From Girardinichthys multiradiatus (Eukaryota; Chordata; Actinopteri; Cyprinodontiformes; Goodeidae), in NCBI RefSeq assembly GCF_021462225.1, contig NC_061815.1, forward strand, positions 49,477,873-49,541,872: a stretch of 64,000 bases of DNA, given 5' to 3'. Positions within the stretch are counted from its first letter, which is position 1. Every line of letters begins with the position of its first letter. Position numbers and translations under genes: made by a program. The notes under the pieces were generated by a model that saw nothing but the letters and a program-made list of their open reading frames with translations, did no database searches and was not told the DNA's origin. Below, in pieces: positions 36,050-47,175 of this stretch.

Positions 36050-36345
36050 TGTGTTAAAATGTAGGCATTGGTGGGAGGCCCTGGTGGAATGGGGGCCTCC
36101 CTAAGTTGTGGTTTACTTTGCCTCTGGCTAGGGCCAGCTCTGCCCAGGATTATCCTGTGTTTAGCTTCGTTCATCTTCCCATCCACTCTGACTAGATTAA
36201 CCGTCCCTGCAGAGAATAAACAGCACGATGCTGCATAATGTTTCCTGATGTGGATGGAGTGTTCAGGGAGATGGGCTGTGTCAGTTTTCTGCCACAGGTA
36301 GGCCAAAAAATAAATTTTGGCTTCATCTGACCATATCCAAACCAT
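36050..36345 (-). pseudogene. Tc1-like transposase remnant
   Basis: The minus frame 36345-35974 begins VWIWSDEAKIYFLA, a form of the Tc1 WSDETKxxFFG block with the first catalytic Asp kept. It continues with an LFSAGTVNLVRVDGKMNEAK stretch matching the CFSAAGTGxLVRxxGxMN region of the family. The HGGGSIMLWG block between is degraded (QKTDTAHLPEHSIHIRKHYA). The second catalytic Asp region is missing. No TIRs were located. Confidence 0.75.
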
Positions 36346-37535
36346 ATGTGTTTTGGACTGTATGTATATCTTTAAATTAGCATACTAAAAGTAGATGATG
36401 TAGTTTTTCAATCTGCTGCTTTAGATGAGTGTAGCACGACTACATTCTGGTAACAACTGAAGAAAAAACCCTGACGAAAATCTGCTTTCTCACTTTGCCA
36501 GAGGGATCAAATGTGTGAGATTGTGAACCTTGCAGAGAACCCTGTGAAGATCCCCCAAATTTTGAAAAATCCCGTCTGTCCTCATTAATTTGTTGCTGTT
36601 GAGAACCAAAGTGATAATGAATAATGGCTGAGTGCTTACTCTTAGTGTTGGAAGCCATGTCAGAAATGTAATGATGACTAGTCCGAAGCCTGGTGCCAAA
36701 AAATTAATTAGAGTCTGTTTCTTATTTTTTAGGGATGGATTAATTTGCAGTGGTCCAGGGTATGCTGTGTGTTAATTAATGCAAAAACAAGATAGACTAA
36801 TGAATTTATGAATAACAACGCCATATAAAGACCGGTGGTGGTGCTTACCAGCCCAGGGCAGATATTTAATCATATTTGTAAAAAAGCACTTGTCTGCATG
36901 TGACTATTACTCATCTTGGATTCTCACTGGAATTATGTAAGCCTGTTTTAAATATAATTATTGTTGCTTTAGATCCAAAACTGTCCGAACCTGTATGTCA
37001 CCTCAGATTAATTAAACAAAAATCAGATGTTCACATTAAAATGGTGCAATAAGCTTGCTACTCTTCTCTAAAGCGTTTTTTTCTAATCCTGGAGTTATTT
37101 TTGTCTTCTTAACATCTCCTACAGCTAGTGTGTCATGTTGACATCTGGAGGAAAGAATATGGACAAAATTGCATGACTCACCTTTTTCCAGGCCTAAAAT
37201 TGTCCCTTTCAATTTGGATCATGGCAGCTTTCGTAAGGTCAGGCCATTCTGAATGGAGAGAAATGTAGAAGCCAGTTTGTTTATGTTTTGTGGTTGTGGT
37301 GGATGAGTATTGGGGGGGGTGTCATGCTGTGCAGCAAAGCTCATTTTTTAAACCAGTCAGTTTTATGGCCTCCCATAGGCCAGTAATTCAGATTAGCACA
37401 ATGGGGATTATCCTGGCCAGCCCGTGTTGATTCTTCTGCTGACTCAGAATGGCAAAGCTACTGATCAGAAGGTAAAGGACCAGAAGGAAAAAGGTTCTAG
37501 AAAGTTAGCTGCGGTGTTTATTTTTGGCTTAACAT
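36346..37535. other. Non-coding stretch
   Basis: No gene or repeat is recognised. Short minus-strand frames at 36440-36699 have no family resemblance. Confidence 0.35.
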
Positions 37536-37539
37536 TGGT

Positions 37540-37905
37540 TTTTACAAAAGAGTGGTAAAAACAAGTTAAAGAAAGGAACAAGAGGTCCTGTTTGTGGTTG
37601 GTCACAAGCTACGTAGGAGACACATCAAACATGTGGAAGAAGTTGCTCTGTTCAGAGGAGACCAGAGCTGGACACCTTCCAGCAGGACAATGACTCTAAA
37701 TATACAGCCAGAGCTACAATAAAATGTTCACAGGTGCTCTTTATCCAGTCTGACTGAACTATTTTTCAAAGAAGAATATGTTTTCATCTCTAGATGTGCA
37801 AAGCTAAAGTCTGTTTACATTATATGGTAAGATTTCTGTTGTAATGTTGCAAAATGTAAACACTTTGAAGAGGTATTTTTACCCTTATAAGGTAGTGTAT
37901 TTAAG
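37540..37905 (+). pseudogene. Tc1-like element remnant
   Basis: The nucleotide sequence keeps the order of a fish Tc1-like transposase gene: GAGGTCCTGTTTGTG, GGTCACAAGCTACGTAGGAG, AACATGTGGAAGAAGTTGCT, then a deletion to CTTCCAGCAGGACAATGACT (the QQDND second-Asp block), then GATGTGCAAAGCTAAAG. The 3' end near GTATTTTTACCC may be the TIR-proximal part. It is broken by deletions and is not coding. Confidence 0.65.
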
Positions 37906-39161
37906 GTATATTTCACACTTGTTCCACCTATACACATCGACTCAAATGATCTGGACAAATATTACTGTAAAAAAGCTTTTTGACCTAACAAATAGTTAAA
38001 TCATTGATCAGAGCAGCCATGTGATCATACTGTGCAGCTTGCAGAACTCTGTCCAGCAGGGCTTGTTCATAACAACAAGACATATGTTTTAACAACAGCA
38101 TGCTCAACCTACTTTACATTCCCTGCTAGTGCCGAGGTCTGTGTAGGACTCCCGCAACATGATGCATGGACTTCAAAGTGAATTTGACATCCAGGGTTCA
38201 TCAATGTGTATTTTTTTGAGTAGAGGAGTGACAGCCCTGTGCATTATACATTCAGCAGCAGTATAGAAAGTGAATAACAGAGCTACTGTATGAAATGATA
38301 GTTTTCAGTTTGTTTGCTGACATGCAGTCTATCTGTATGCTTAGAAAGTGATATATTTATAGCCTGTATTTTCACGGTCTATGTTTCAAGGTGCCCCTTC
38401 GTCTACCCAAGGTTGTGCCTTGTTTTGAGAGTCAATGTGTGCTCTGTGTCTGCATACGTGTCACTTTTGACATCGTCATGCCTCAGAAAGCCTGGAAATG
38501 TCACAGAGTCGTGTTACATGAGTGACAGTTACAGGCAGCTTGACTCTGCTGAAGGGGGAATTAAGTCATTAATGGGTTAAATGTCACTGTAATTCTCCAT
38601 AGTCTCATTTGAAATGCAGTTATTGTTCCTTTCACCAAGGATGATTGCTGCACCTTTGGAGTATATTTAAGAGGTTTCAAACAGGATCCCTTTTGCTTCT
38701 CAGAAACGTTGTTGACAATGACAGTAATAGCTTGGGAAGGCTTTCAGAATTAAAATGTCAATGGCTTTTATTTGTAATGCGCCACAATGAAAGGAGTTGA
38801 CAAAAACACGACCTTCGGTGTCTCTAAAAAGTGCATGTGGAAATAGTTTCATGCTCTGTCAAATTATGTGTTCTATTCACATAGATGTTTATATAAAGAA
38901 ACATAAATAAGCTGTAGAGCTACTGCAAATATACCACCAAAGCCACAATTTGTGTTGATGGCAACATGGTGGTAGAAGAAGGTGGCTTTTCTTGCCATTA
39001 GGATGAGCTTATACCACCTCTTATGAGTGACCTATACATAATCTACTTTTTTAGCCCTTAAATACATCTGGTTGTGTACTTGGAAACTGTAGGAGTGGAG
39101 AAAAGTTTAATTTAGTATCTCCAGATGCTGCGCAGATATCTTTATATTCTATTTGTTTGGT
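37906..39161. other. Non-coding stretch
   Basis: The ORF at 38314-38580 (+) is Cys/Ser/Val-rich but has no domain I recognise and no splice-like borders. Nothing else is supported. Confidence 0.35.
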
Positions 39162-39166
39162 GTATT

Positions 39167-39697
39167 TGTTATGACTACCGAGATTGAGGACCCCAGAATG
39201 CAGACTAGAAGGCGGCATGTCGGTAAGTGAAAAAAAGATTTAAGTTACAAAAACTCACTCTCAGAAGGGGCAGGAACAAAACAACAAATGGGCAGGCAGG
39301 ACAGGTAAAAACAGACATGGGCAGGCTGGCGAGACAGGCGTGGCATGACTACAGGACAAGAGAATTATCTGAATAATGTATCCGCTAAGAACAACTGAAC
39401 AGGAGTGTATATATGGAGAGTAAATCAGGTGGAGCTAGGAGACAGATTAGTTTGGAGCAGGTGAATCGGATAAAGATAATTAACAGACAGAACAGAACGT
39501 GGCTGGAGCAAGAACAGAGACTCTTGAATACAAACAAAAACTAAAGCATGACCAGAACCAAAAACTAAACTTGACAAAACATGAACAAGACTAAAACATG
39601 ACCAGAAAAATAATAAACAGAAGCATGATTCAAAAACTGTGAGAGAAATACAATAAAAACCCAGAAACCAAAAACCAGTCAACCCCAAATCATAACA
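39167..39697 (-). mobile_element. Solo LTR with 8-bp terminal inverted repeat
   Basis: On the + strand it begins TGTTATGACTACC and ends AAATCATAACA, giving the perfect inverted end TGTTATGA/TCATAACA. GTATT is duplicated at 39162-39166 and 39698-39702. Read on the minus strand it has a T-rich U3, a TATATATAC box (complement of 39406-39414) and a Gypsy-LTR-like end (GGGGTCCTCAATCTCGGTAG). There is no internal coding region, so it is a solo LTR. Strand is inferred from the TATA box position and end composition. Confidence 0.85.
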
Positions 39698-39989
39698 GTA
39701 TTAACCCACACAATTCATTACGTTGTCCTCCAGCATTAGAACCTCTTCAAAGTACCTGGGTAAATTAGATTTTTTTGTAAATGTTCCCACATCAGCGGAA
39801 ATATTCCTCATTGATTTCTAGAAGCGCTTTAAGGACGAGTTCTTCAGCAATCTCGAAAGACTTCTTCTGATTAAAGAGTCAGAACCTTCAATTTTCAATT
39901 CAATTCAGTTTTATTTATATATTGCCAATTCACAACGCATGTCGTCTCAAGGCACTTCACAAAGTCAGGTTCATACATTCCAAGCCACT

Positions 39990-42900
39990 CTAACTATAAG
40001 CTTTATCAAAAAGGAAAGTTTTAAGCCTAGCCTTAAAAGTAGACAGGGTGTCTGCCTCACGGACTAAAACTGGGAGCTGGTTCCACAGGAGAGGAGCCTG
40101 ATAACTAAAAGATCTGCCTCCCATTCTACTTCTAGAGACTCTAGGAACCACCAGTAAACCTGCAGTCTGAGAACAAAGTGCTCTGTTAGGAACATATGGA
40201 ACAATCAGATCTTTGATGTATGATGGAGCTAGATCATTAAGGGCTTTATATGTGAGGAGGAGAATTTTAAATTCTATTCTGGATTTAACAGGGAGCCAAT
40301 GAAGGGAAGCTAAAATAGGAGAAATATGATCTCTCTTTTTAATTTTCATCAGAACTCTTGCTGCAGCATTTTGAATCAGCTGAAGGCTTTTAACTGCATT
40401 TTGTGGACATCCTGATAGTAAAGAATTACAATAGTCCAGCCTTGAAGTAACAAATGCATGGACTAGTTTTTCAGTGTCACTCCTTGACAGGATATTTCTA
40501 ATTTTGGCAATGTTCTGGAGGTGAAAGAAGGAAATCCTAGAAACCTGTTTAATATGGGATTTAAATGACATGTCCTGGTCAAAAATAACACCAAGGTTTT
40601 TTACTTTATTACTGGAGGTCAATTTAATGCCATCCAGGTTAAGTAATTGACTAAGCAGTTTCTTTTTTAAAGACTCCGGTCCAAAGACGACAACTTCTGT
40701 CTTGTCTGAATTTAGAAGCGAAAAATTTAAAGTCATCCAAATTTTTATATCTTCAAGACATGCTTGTAGTCTATCTAACTGGTTGGGTTCATCAGGATTT
40801 ATGGATAAGTAAAGCTGAGTATCATCAGTGTAACAGAGAAAATCTACCCCATGCTGCCAAATAATTTGACCTATTGGAAGCATATATATAGTAAAGCGAA
40901 TTGGCCCAAGTACTGAACCCTGTGGTACTCCACAATTAACCCTGGAGTTTAAAGATGATTTATCATTTACATGAACAAACTGGAATCTGTCAGACAGATA
41001 AGATTTAAACCAGCCTAGCGCTGTTCCCCTGATCCCTACAGCATATTCCAGCCTTTCTAAGACAATATTATGGTCGACTGGATCAAATGCAGCACTGAGA
41101 TCTAACAGAACCAGAACAGACACAAGTCCATTATCTGAGGCCATAAGAATATCATTAGTGACTTTCAGCAGAGCTGTTTCAGTGCTATGATGAGCTCTGA
41201 AACCTGACTGAAACTCTTCAAACAGGTCATTGCTGTGTAAATGCTCACACATTTGATTAGCAACAATTTTCTCAAGAATTTTAGATAAGAATGGAAGATT
41301 TGATATAGGTCTGTAATTTTTCAAGTCATCTCGATCAAGCGAAGATTTCCTAAGTAAAGGTTTAATTACAGCTAACTTAAAAGCCTGTGTTTCTGATCCA
41401 TTTACTAAGGATAGATTAATCATATCTAAAATGGGGCTGGTAATCAGAGGGAACACTTCTTTAAATAATTTGGTTGGGATTGGGTTCAACATACAATTTG
41501 AAGGTTTAGATGAAGCTAATATTTCTGATAACTCAGGAAGCTCCACAGGCTCAAAACAGTCCAAACACAAATCAGGTTCTGCAGTTATTTCCAATGTTGT
41601 CTCACTTGCTGAGGATGAAGTAATCATCTTCAGGAGTATGTCAAAGATTTTCTTTTTAATAGAATCAATTTTATTTAAGAAGAATCCCATAAAGTCATGG
41701 CTGCTGAGAGCTAAGGGAATGGATGGCTCAACAGAGCTATGACTCTGTGTAAGTTTAGCAACTGTACTAAAGAGAAACCTAGGATTATTCTTGTTCTCTT
41801 CTATTAATGATGAGAAATAAGCTGTTCTAGCTTGGTGAAGTGTCTTTTTATACAACAGTAGGTTATTTTTCCAGATTAAGTAGGAATCCTCTAGTTGCGA
41901 ATAGCGCCATTTTTTCTCCAATTTTCTAACATTGTGCTTTAAAGTACGCAGCTCTGAATTAAACCAAGGAGCTAGCCTCCTATGAATGATTACCTTCTTT
42001 TTCAAGGGGGCTGCAGTGTCTAATGCATCACGCAATGATGAAGAAACACTATGAACAAGAGAATCAATTTGTGAAGGGGAAGAAACAAAATTATTGCCCT
42101 CCATTGTGCTTTTCAGTGATAATGAGGAAATTAAAAGTGAAACAGATTCTTTAAAGGTTGTTACAGCATCTTCTGATAATGATCTACTATAATAAAATTT
42201 TCTTTCAGGTGTGGAGTACTCGGTTAAATTAAACTCAAAGGTTATTAAGAAATGGTCAGACAGGACAGGGTTATGAGAAAATATTGTTATGTCTTTACAC
42301 TCAATGCCATATGTCAGCACAAGGTCCAGAGAATGAAGACAAAGGTGGGTAGGTTTGTTAATGTTTTGATCAAAGCCAATTGAGTCTAAGATAGCATTAA
42401 ATGCTATATTTAGGATATCACTTTCAGCGTCTACATGAATGTTAAAATCCCCCACTATAGTAACTTTATCTGTATTTAACACTAAATCAGATAAAAGGTC
42501 TGAAAACTGATCTAATAATTGAGAGTAAGGGCCTGGTGGACGGTACAAAACAACAAACAGAAGTGGTGTTAGTGCTTTGCAATTTGGATGAGGAAAACTA
42601 AGGATTAAATATTCAAAAGAGTTGTAGCTATTGATTGGTCTGGAACTAATCAATAAATCGGACTGAAAGATGGTTGCTACTCCTCCTCCTCACCCAGTAA
42701 TTCGAGGAATGTGAAAATTTAAATAATTAGTAGGAGTTGACTCATTTATAGTAACATAATCCTCTTGCTGCAGCCAGGTTTCTGTGAGGCAAAATAAATC
42801 AATCTGATTGTCACAAATCAGGTCATTAACTAGCAAAGTCTTTGAAGAGAGGGATCGTATGTTCAGTAAACCACATTTAATGGTTTCATTTTTCTTTTTG

Positions 42901-42992
42901 GTCTGAGTTGTGTTTATTTTTATGAGATTGTCCTGATTTCCTCCTTTTAGATTATTTTTTAATCTATTAAATTTTGGCCATGGGCGAGACAC
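39990..42992 (-). pseudogene. L2 ORF2: endonuclease-reverse transcriptase, one in-frame TGA
   Basis: A ~1000-residue frame runs from 42992 to 39990 with one stop, TGA at 42692-42690. The 100 residues before it hold the start of the exonuclease-endonuclease-phosphatase fold (LLNIRSL...LFCLTETWL). The 887-residue part from the Met at 42653 holds GDFN (residues 68-71) and SDH (132-134) of the endonuclease. It then holds the RT motifs: NYRPISNLPFLSKILEK (446-462), DLSAAFDPVDH (518-528), GVPQGSVLGP (575-584) and YTDD (608-611). The C-terminus ends in the HWLPV and LLWNQLP blocks. The enzyme nicks target DNA and copies its own RNA at the nick. The stop is probably a decayed CGA codon (CpG to TpG); this is inference. 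Confidence 0.92.
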
Positions 42993-42999
42993 TGTCTTA

Positions 43000-43262
43000 A
43001 TAGGGTAATGGGTGGGTAGCAGTACAGAAGCTGCAGAGAGGAATGTTAAACTACGACACTACTTCCTGGTCTGAACCCTGGGTGTTCAGAGTTTTGGAGA
43101 ACTAATAAATTCAGTCAGATTCCTAGAAAGAAGAGCAGCTCCATCCAAAGTCGGATGGATGATCTCTCTGGATCAGACCAGGTTTTCCCCAAAATGTTCG
43201 CCAGTTATCAATGTAGCCCACATCGTTTTCTGGACACCACCTAGACAGCCAGCGGTTGAATG
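43000..43262 (-). pseudogene. L2 ORF1 C-terminal part (esterase-like)
   Basis: Reading down from 43262, the frame encodes a block starting [19 protein letters not shown], then [12 protein letters not shown] and DFGWSCSSF, matching the end of the SGNH/GDSL esterase-like domain of L2 ORF1. It joins in frame with 49741 once the insertion and one AATG copy are removed. The catalytic Asp-x-x-His pair expected near RDxxH is at or close to the RDHPSD stretch, where the spacing has been altered (Gly-Ile-His-like residues are missing). Confidence 0.75.
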
Positions 43263-43279
43263 TGTTGTAATTATGAATC

Positions 43280-44335
43280 TTAGAATATTATTAAATTTTT
43301 AATATTAATACTCGTACTCGTCGTCTTCCGCTTTATCCGGGAACGGGTCGCGGGGGCAGCAGACTCAGCAGAGACGCCCAGACGTCCCTCTCCCCAGACA
43401 CCTCCTCCAGCTCCTCGGGGGGGAGTCCAGGCCAGCCGAGAGACATAGTCCCTCCAGCGTGTCCTGGGCCGTCCCCTGGGCCTCCTCCCGGTGGGACGTG
43501 CCTGGAACACCGCCCGAGGAAGGCGTCCAGGAAGCATCCGGTATAGATGCCCGAGCCACCTCAACTGGCTCCTCTCGATGTGGAGGAGCAGCGGCTCTAC
43601 TCCGAGCCCCTCCCGGATGGCCGAGCTCCTCACCCTATCTCTAAGGGAGTGCCCGGCCACCCTACGGAGGAAGCTCATATCCGCCGCTTGCATCCGGGAT
43701 CTCATTCTTTCGGTCATGACCCAAAGTTCATGGCCATAGGTGAGGGTAGGAACGTAGACCGACCGGTAAATCGAGAGCTTTGCTTTTCGGCTCAGCTCTC
43801 TCTTCACCACAACGGACCGGCACAGCGCCCCCATTACTGTGGCAGCTGCACCAATCCGTCTGTCAATCTCCCGCTCCATTCTTCCCTCACTCGTGAACAA
43901 GGCCCCGAGATACTTAAACTCCTCCACTTGAGGCAGGAACTCCCCTCCAACCTGAAGAAGACAAGCCACCCTTTTCCGGTCGAGAACCATGGCCTTGGAC
44001 TTGGAGGAGCTGATCTTCATCCCAGCCGCTACACACTCGGCTGCGAATTACCCCAGTGCATGCTGTAGGTCTTGGCTAGAGGGGGCCAGCAGGACCACGT
44101 CATCTGCAAAAAGAAGAGATGAAATCCTCTGGTCCCAAAACCAGACCCCCTCCGGCCTTTGGCTGCATCTAGAAATCCTGTCCATAAAAGTTATGAACAG
44201 GACCGGTGACAAAGGGCAGCCCTGCCAGAGTCCAACATGCACCGGGAACAGGTCCGACTTAGTGCTGGCAATGTGAACCAAACTCCTGCCCCTAGGAAAA
44301 GGCCCCCGATTCCATACTCCTGGAGCACCCCCCAC
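43280..44335 (-). pseudogene. RTE-like RT palm end and C-terminal domain
   Basis: One frame from 44335 to 43280 with an in-frame TAA near 44047. Before the stop are HVGLWQGCPLSPVLF (template-grip motif) and SSLLFADDVVLLA, whose FADD is the catalytic Asp pair. After it are LDRKRVACLLQVGGEFLPQV and KYLGALFTSEGRM, followed by FLRRVAGHSLRDRVRSSAIR and RWLGHLYRMLPGRLPR. The last residues deviate after a frameshift close to the 3' end. Confidence 0.85.
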
Positions 44336-44969
44336 AGGGCATCACGAGGGACACAGTCGAATGCTTTCTCCAGGTCCACAAAACACATGTGGACCGGTTG
44401 GGCAAACTCCCATGAACCCTCGAGTACCCTGTAGAGGGTATAGAGCTGGTCCAGTGTTCCATGGCCGGGACGAAATCCACACTGCTCCTCCTGAAGCCGG
44501 GGTTCGACTATCAGCCGGACTCTCCTCTCCAATACCCTGGCGTAGGCCTTACCAGGGAGGCTGAGGAGTGTGATCCCCTGTAGTTGGAACACACCCTCCG
44601 GTCACCCTTCTTATGTAGGGGAACCACCACCCAAGTCTGCCAATCCAAAGGCACTGTCCCCGTCTGCCACGCAATGTTGAAGAGGCGTGTCAACCATGAC
44701 AGCCCCACAACATCCAAAGACTTGAGGTATTCAGGGCAGATCTCATCCAACCCCGAAGCCCTGCCACCGCGGAGCTTTTTAACCACCTCGGTGACTTCAG
44801 CCTGGGTGATGAAAGAGTCCAACCCCGAGTCCCCAGCCTCTGTTTCCACCAGGGAATGCATGATGGCAGGATTGAGGAGATCCTCGAAGTACTCCTTCAC
44901 CAGCCGATAATGTCCCCAGTTGAGGTTAGCAGCTCTACACCCCCACTGTAAACAGTGTTGGCGAAGCAC
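44191..44969 (-). pseudogene. RTE-like RT N-terminal and finger motifs
   Basis: Two overlapping minus frames (44969-44511 and 44592-44191) carry WGHYRLVKEYFEDLLNP, EVVKKLRGGRASGLDEICPE and the NWRG(I)-like turn. They are followed by RLIVEPRLQEEQCGFRPGHG, then VHMCFVDLEKAFDCVPRDAL with the first catalytic Asp. A frameshift near 44550 separates the two. This is the fingers and first palm part of the RT. Confidence 0.85.
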
Positions 44970-45988
44970 TGCTTCCCCCTCCTGAGGCGCCAGAATCGCT
45001 TCGGGGCCAACCGGTAGTCCTTCTCCATGGCCTCACCGAACTCCTCCCAGGTCCGAGTTTTTGCCTCTGCCACCGTCCGGGCTGCGGCACGCTTGGCCCC
45101 ACAGTACCCGTCAGCCGCCTCAGGAGTCTCACAAGCCAACCACAGCCGATAGGACTCCTTCTTCAGCTTGACAGCATCCCTTACTGCCGGTGTCCACCAC
45201 CGGGTTCGGGGATTGCCGGCGCGACAGGCACTGCAGACCTTACGGCCGCAGCTACAGGCAGCAGCATCGACAATAGATGCGGAGAACATGGTCCACTCGG
45301 ACTCTATGTCTCCAACATCCCTCGGCATCTGGTCAAAGCTCTCCCGGAGGTAAGAGTTGAATACATCCCTGGCCAAGGTGTCCGCCAGATGTTCCCAGCA
45401 GACCCTCACTATGCGCTTGGGCCTGCCAAGTCTGTCCGGCTTTCTCCTCCCCCAGCGGATCCAACTCACCACCAGGTGGTGATCAGTGGACAGCTCAGCC
45501 CCTCTCTTCACCCAAGTGTCCAAAACATGCGGCCGAAGGTCTGATGATACGACAACAAAGTCGATCATTGACCTCCTGCCTAGGGTATCCTGGTGCCAAG
45601 TGCACTGATGGACACCCTTATGTTTGAACATGGTGTTCATTTTGGACAATCCGTGACTAGCACAGAAGTCCGATAACAAAACACCGCTCGGATTCAGATC
45701 GGGGAGGCCATTCCTCCTGATCAAGCCTCTCCAGGTGTCACTGACATTTCCCACGTGGGCGTTGAAGTCCCCCAGCAGAATAATGGAGCCCCCAGGAGGG
45801 GCACTATCCAGCACCCCTGAAAGGGACGCCAAGAAGGCTGGGTACTCCGCACTACCGCTCGGCCCGTAGGCTAAAATGATAGTCAGAGACCTCTCCCCAA
45901 CCCGAAGGCGCAGGGATGCGACCCTCTCATCCACTGGGGTAAACCCCAACACGAGACGGCTGAGCTGGGGGGCGACAAGCAAACCCAC
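44897..45988 (-). pseudogene. RTE-like endonuclease domain and linker
   Basis: 363 codons containing FTPVDERVASLRL, TIILAYGPSG, ILLGDFNAHVGN (GDFN active-site block), RRSMIDFVVVSSDLRP and ELSTDHHLVVSW (the SDH-type catalytic His block) of the exonuclease-endonuclease-phosphatase fold. A basic linker rich in CxxC-like Cys follows (AACSCGRKVCSACRAGNPRT). The frame ends shortly after YSGGVELLTSTGDI. Automatic pipelines sometimes call such frames craniofacial development protein 2-like; the context shows it is a retrotransposon. Confidence 0.88.
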
Positions 45989-46461
45989 CCCATCCCGCCA
46001 CCTCTTCCACTCCAGACCACTCCAGAGTAGAAGAGAGTCCAGCCCCTCTCGAGGAGATGGGTTCCAGAGCCCACGCTGTGCGTGGAGGTGAGCCCGACTA
46101 TTTCTAGTCGATATCTCTCGACCTCCCGCACAAGCTCAGGCTCCTTGCCCCCCAGCGAGGTGACATTCCACGACCCTAGAGCCAGCCTAAGCATCCGGGG
46201 ATCGGGCCGAAGAGGTCTCCACCTTCGTCCGCAGCCCAATCCTCTTTGCACCGGTCCCTCACGGTTTCCCCTGCAGGTGGAGGGCCCACTGGGGGATGGT
46301 CTCGCGTTTCTCGTTTGGGCTCTGCCCGGCCGGGTCCCACGAGGAGCAACCCAACCACCAGGCGCTCTCCGACGAGTCCCGGCCCAAGGCCTGGCTCCAG
46401 GGTGGGATCCCAGCTCCGCCGTACCGGGCGACGTCACGTGCCTCGATTTTGTAGTCGTCAT
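45883..46461 (-). pseudogene. RTE-like ORF N-terminal part
   Basis: This minus frame opens with an Arg/Pro-rich, low-complexity leader. It then enters the endonuclease start LGSWNVTSLGGKEPELVREV, followed by ERYRLEIVGLTSTHSVGSGT (the usual Glu-Thr-His catalytic block is degraded to STHS) and ERGWTLFYSGV. A frameshift near 45985 moves the reading into the next frame. Confidence 0.8.
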
Positions 46462-46470
46462 GAGGGGTTC

Positions 46471-46620
46471 TTGAACCGCTCTTTGTCTGACACGTCACCT
46501 AGAGCCTGTTTGCCATGGGAGACCCAACCAAGGGCATTTAAGCCCCAGACAACATAGCCTCTAGGATCATTCGAGCACTCAAACCCCTCCACCATGTTAA
46601 GGTGGCGGTTCAAGGAGGGG
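46471..46620 (-). ncRNA. Candidate HDV-like ribozyme at the RTE 5' end
   Basis: Sense RNA starts at the complement of 46620. Helices in order: P1 CCCCUCC (46620-46614) with GGAGGGG (46590-46584); P2 UUGAACCG (46613-46606) with CGGUUCAA (46478-46471), a perfect 8-bp match across the pseudoknot; P3 ACC (46603-46601) with GGU (46593-46591), loop UUAACAU. A P4 stem uses CCUAGAG (46565-46559) and CUCUAGG (46504-46498). The J4/2 strand reads CAAAGAG from 46485, fitting the C-N-A-A-G pattern around the catalytic C of HDV-like ribozymes. Such ribozymes are known at the 5' ends of several non-LTR clades. Weak points: C at position 1, poor P1.1, and two unpaired C between P2 and P3. Confidence 0.6.
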
Positions 46621-47175
46621 ATTTAATATTAATATTTTATCAAATAATATTTCGGTCTGTTAAGGGTTGTCCTGTGAATACCAGCCCAGTAAGGCGATGG
46701 TATTAGGACAAAATAGAAAGGTGTGAGACGAGCTCTGACATTATTGAACAGCATAAACTCTGCACACCAATGGAATGAATTCACACAATTTCTTAGAATA
46801 CAAGAATTTATTAACAAAAATAAGTCAACTCAAAGTCAAACATATTTCAATCAACAAACTCTTTACTTTGCTAAAACAATCCAACTAAACTACCAAGCAG
46901 AATTAAAGAATAATGAAGACTAATGGGCTATGTACAATATAAACAAGTTGATTTAAGATGATTGGAAATCATGACCAAAAAGAGTGATGCACCATTACCA
47001 TGCAATGTTTATGTTTGAGAACCAAGGATTATCTTGAAGAATCTGGAAGCGAAGTTAAGTTAGTCTTGGAACCAACTTAGAAAATAATCAGCAAGCGTTT
47101 AGACAACCATTCACAATGCAAGATCAGATAAAATATTATTTAAATAAAATAATGTTTTAAAGAATGATTTGCTGA

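Larger units (their letters stand above)
43310..46621 (-). mobile_element. RTE-like LINE, essentially full length
   Basis: About 3.3 kb on the minus strand, flanked by TTTAATATTAAT at 43298-43309 and 46622-46633, a 12-bp duplication. In sense order it has a structured 5' end, an N-terminal endonuclease start (LGSWNVTSLGGKEPELVREV), the endonuclease core, RT, a C-terminal region and the GGATAAAGCGGAAGACGACG tail with (GAGTAC)n-like repeats. The single expected ORF is broken by about five frameshifts or stops. The Asp-Leu-Glu-Lys-Ala-(F/Y)-Asp motif and single-ORF layout point to the RTE clade; the exact family (RTE, RTE-X, Expander or Rex3 group) is not settled. It is the only complete member of this family here. 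Confidence 0.88.

Noticed and set aside
38314..38580. 88-residue Cys/Ser-rich ORF as a secreted peptide
   Set aside because: No convincing signal peptide, splice sites or family resemblance, and composition is like neighbouring non-coding DNA.
44897..45988. A 363-codon frame that could be called a host craniofacial development protein 2-like gene
   Set aside because: It carries the GDFN and DHH blocks of a LINE endonuclease, lies between other parts of the same RTE-like element, and is bounded by that element's target duplication.
43298..46633. TTTAATATTAAT repeats as simple AT-rich sequence
   Set aside because: They sit exactly at both borders of the RTE-like LINE and are single in the uninterrupted region of copies A and C, so they are a target duplication.
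46723..46923. ORF also present at 32416-32616 and thus apparently conserved
   Set aside because: Both copies lie in the TG...CA element and differ by only a few bases because the DNA is repeated. Copy C lacks most of it, so conservation reflects copy number rather than coding.
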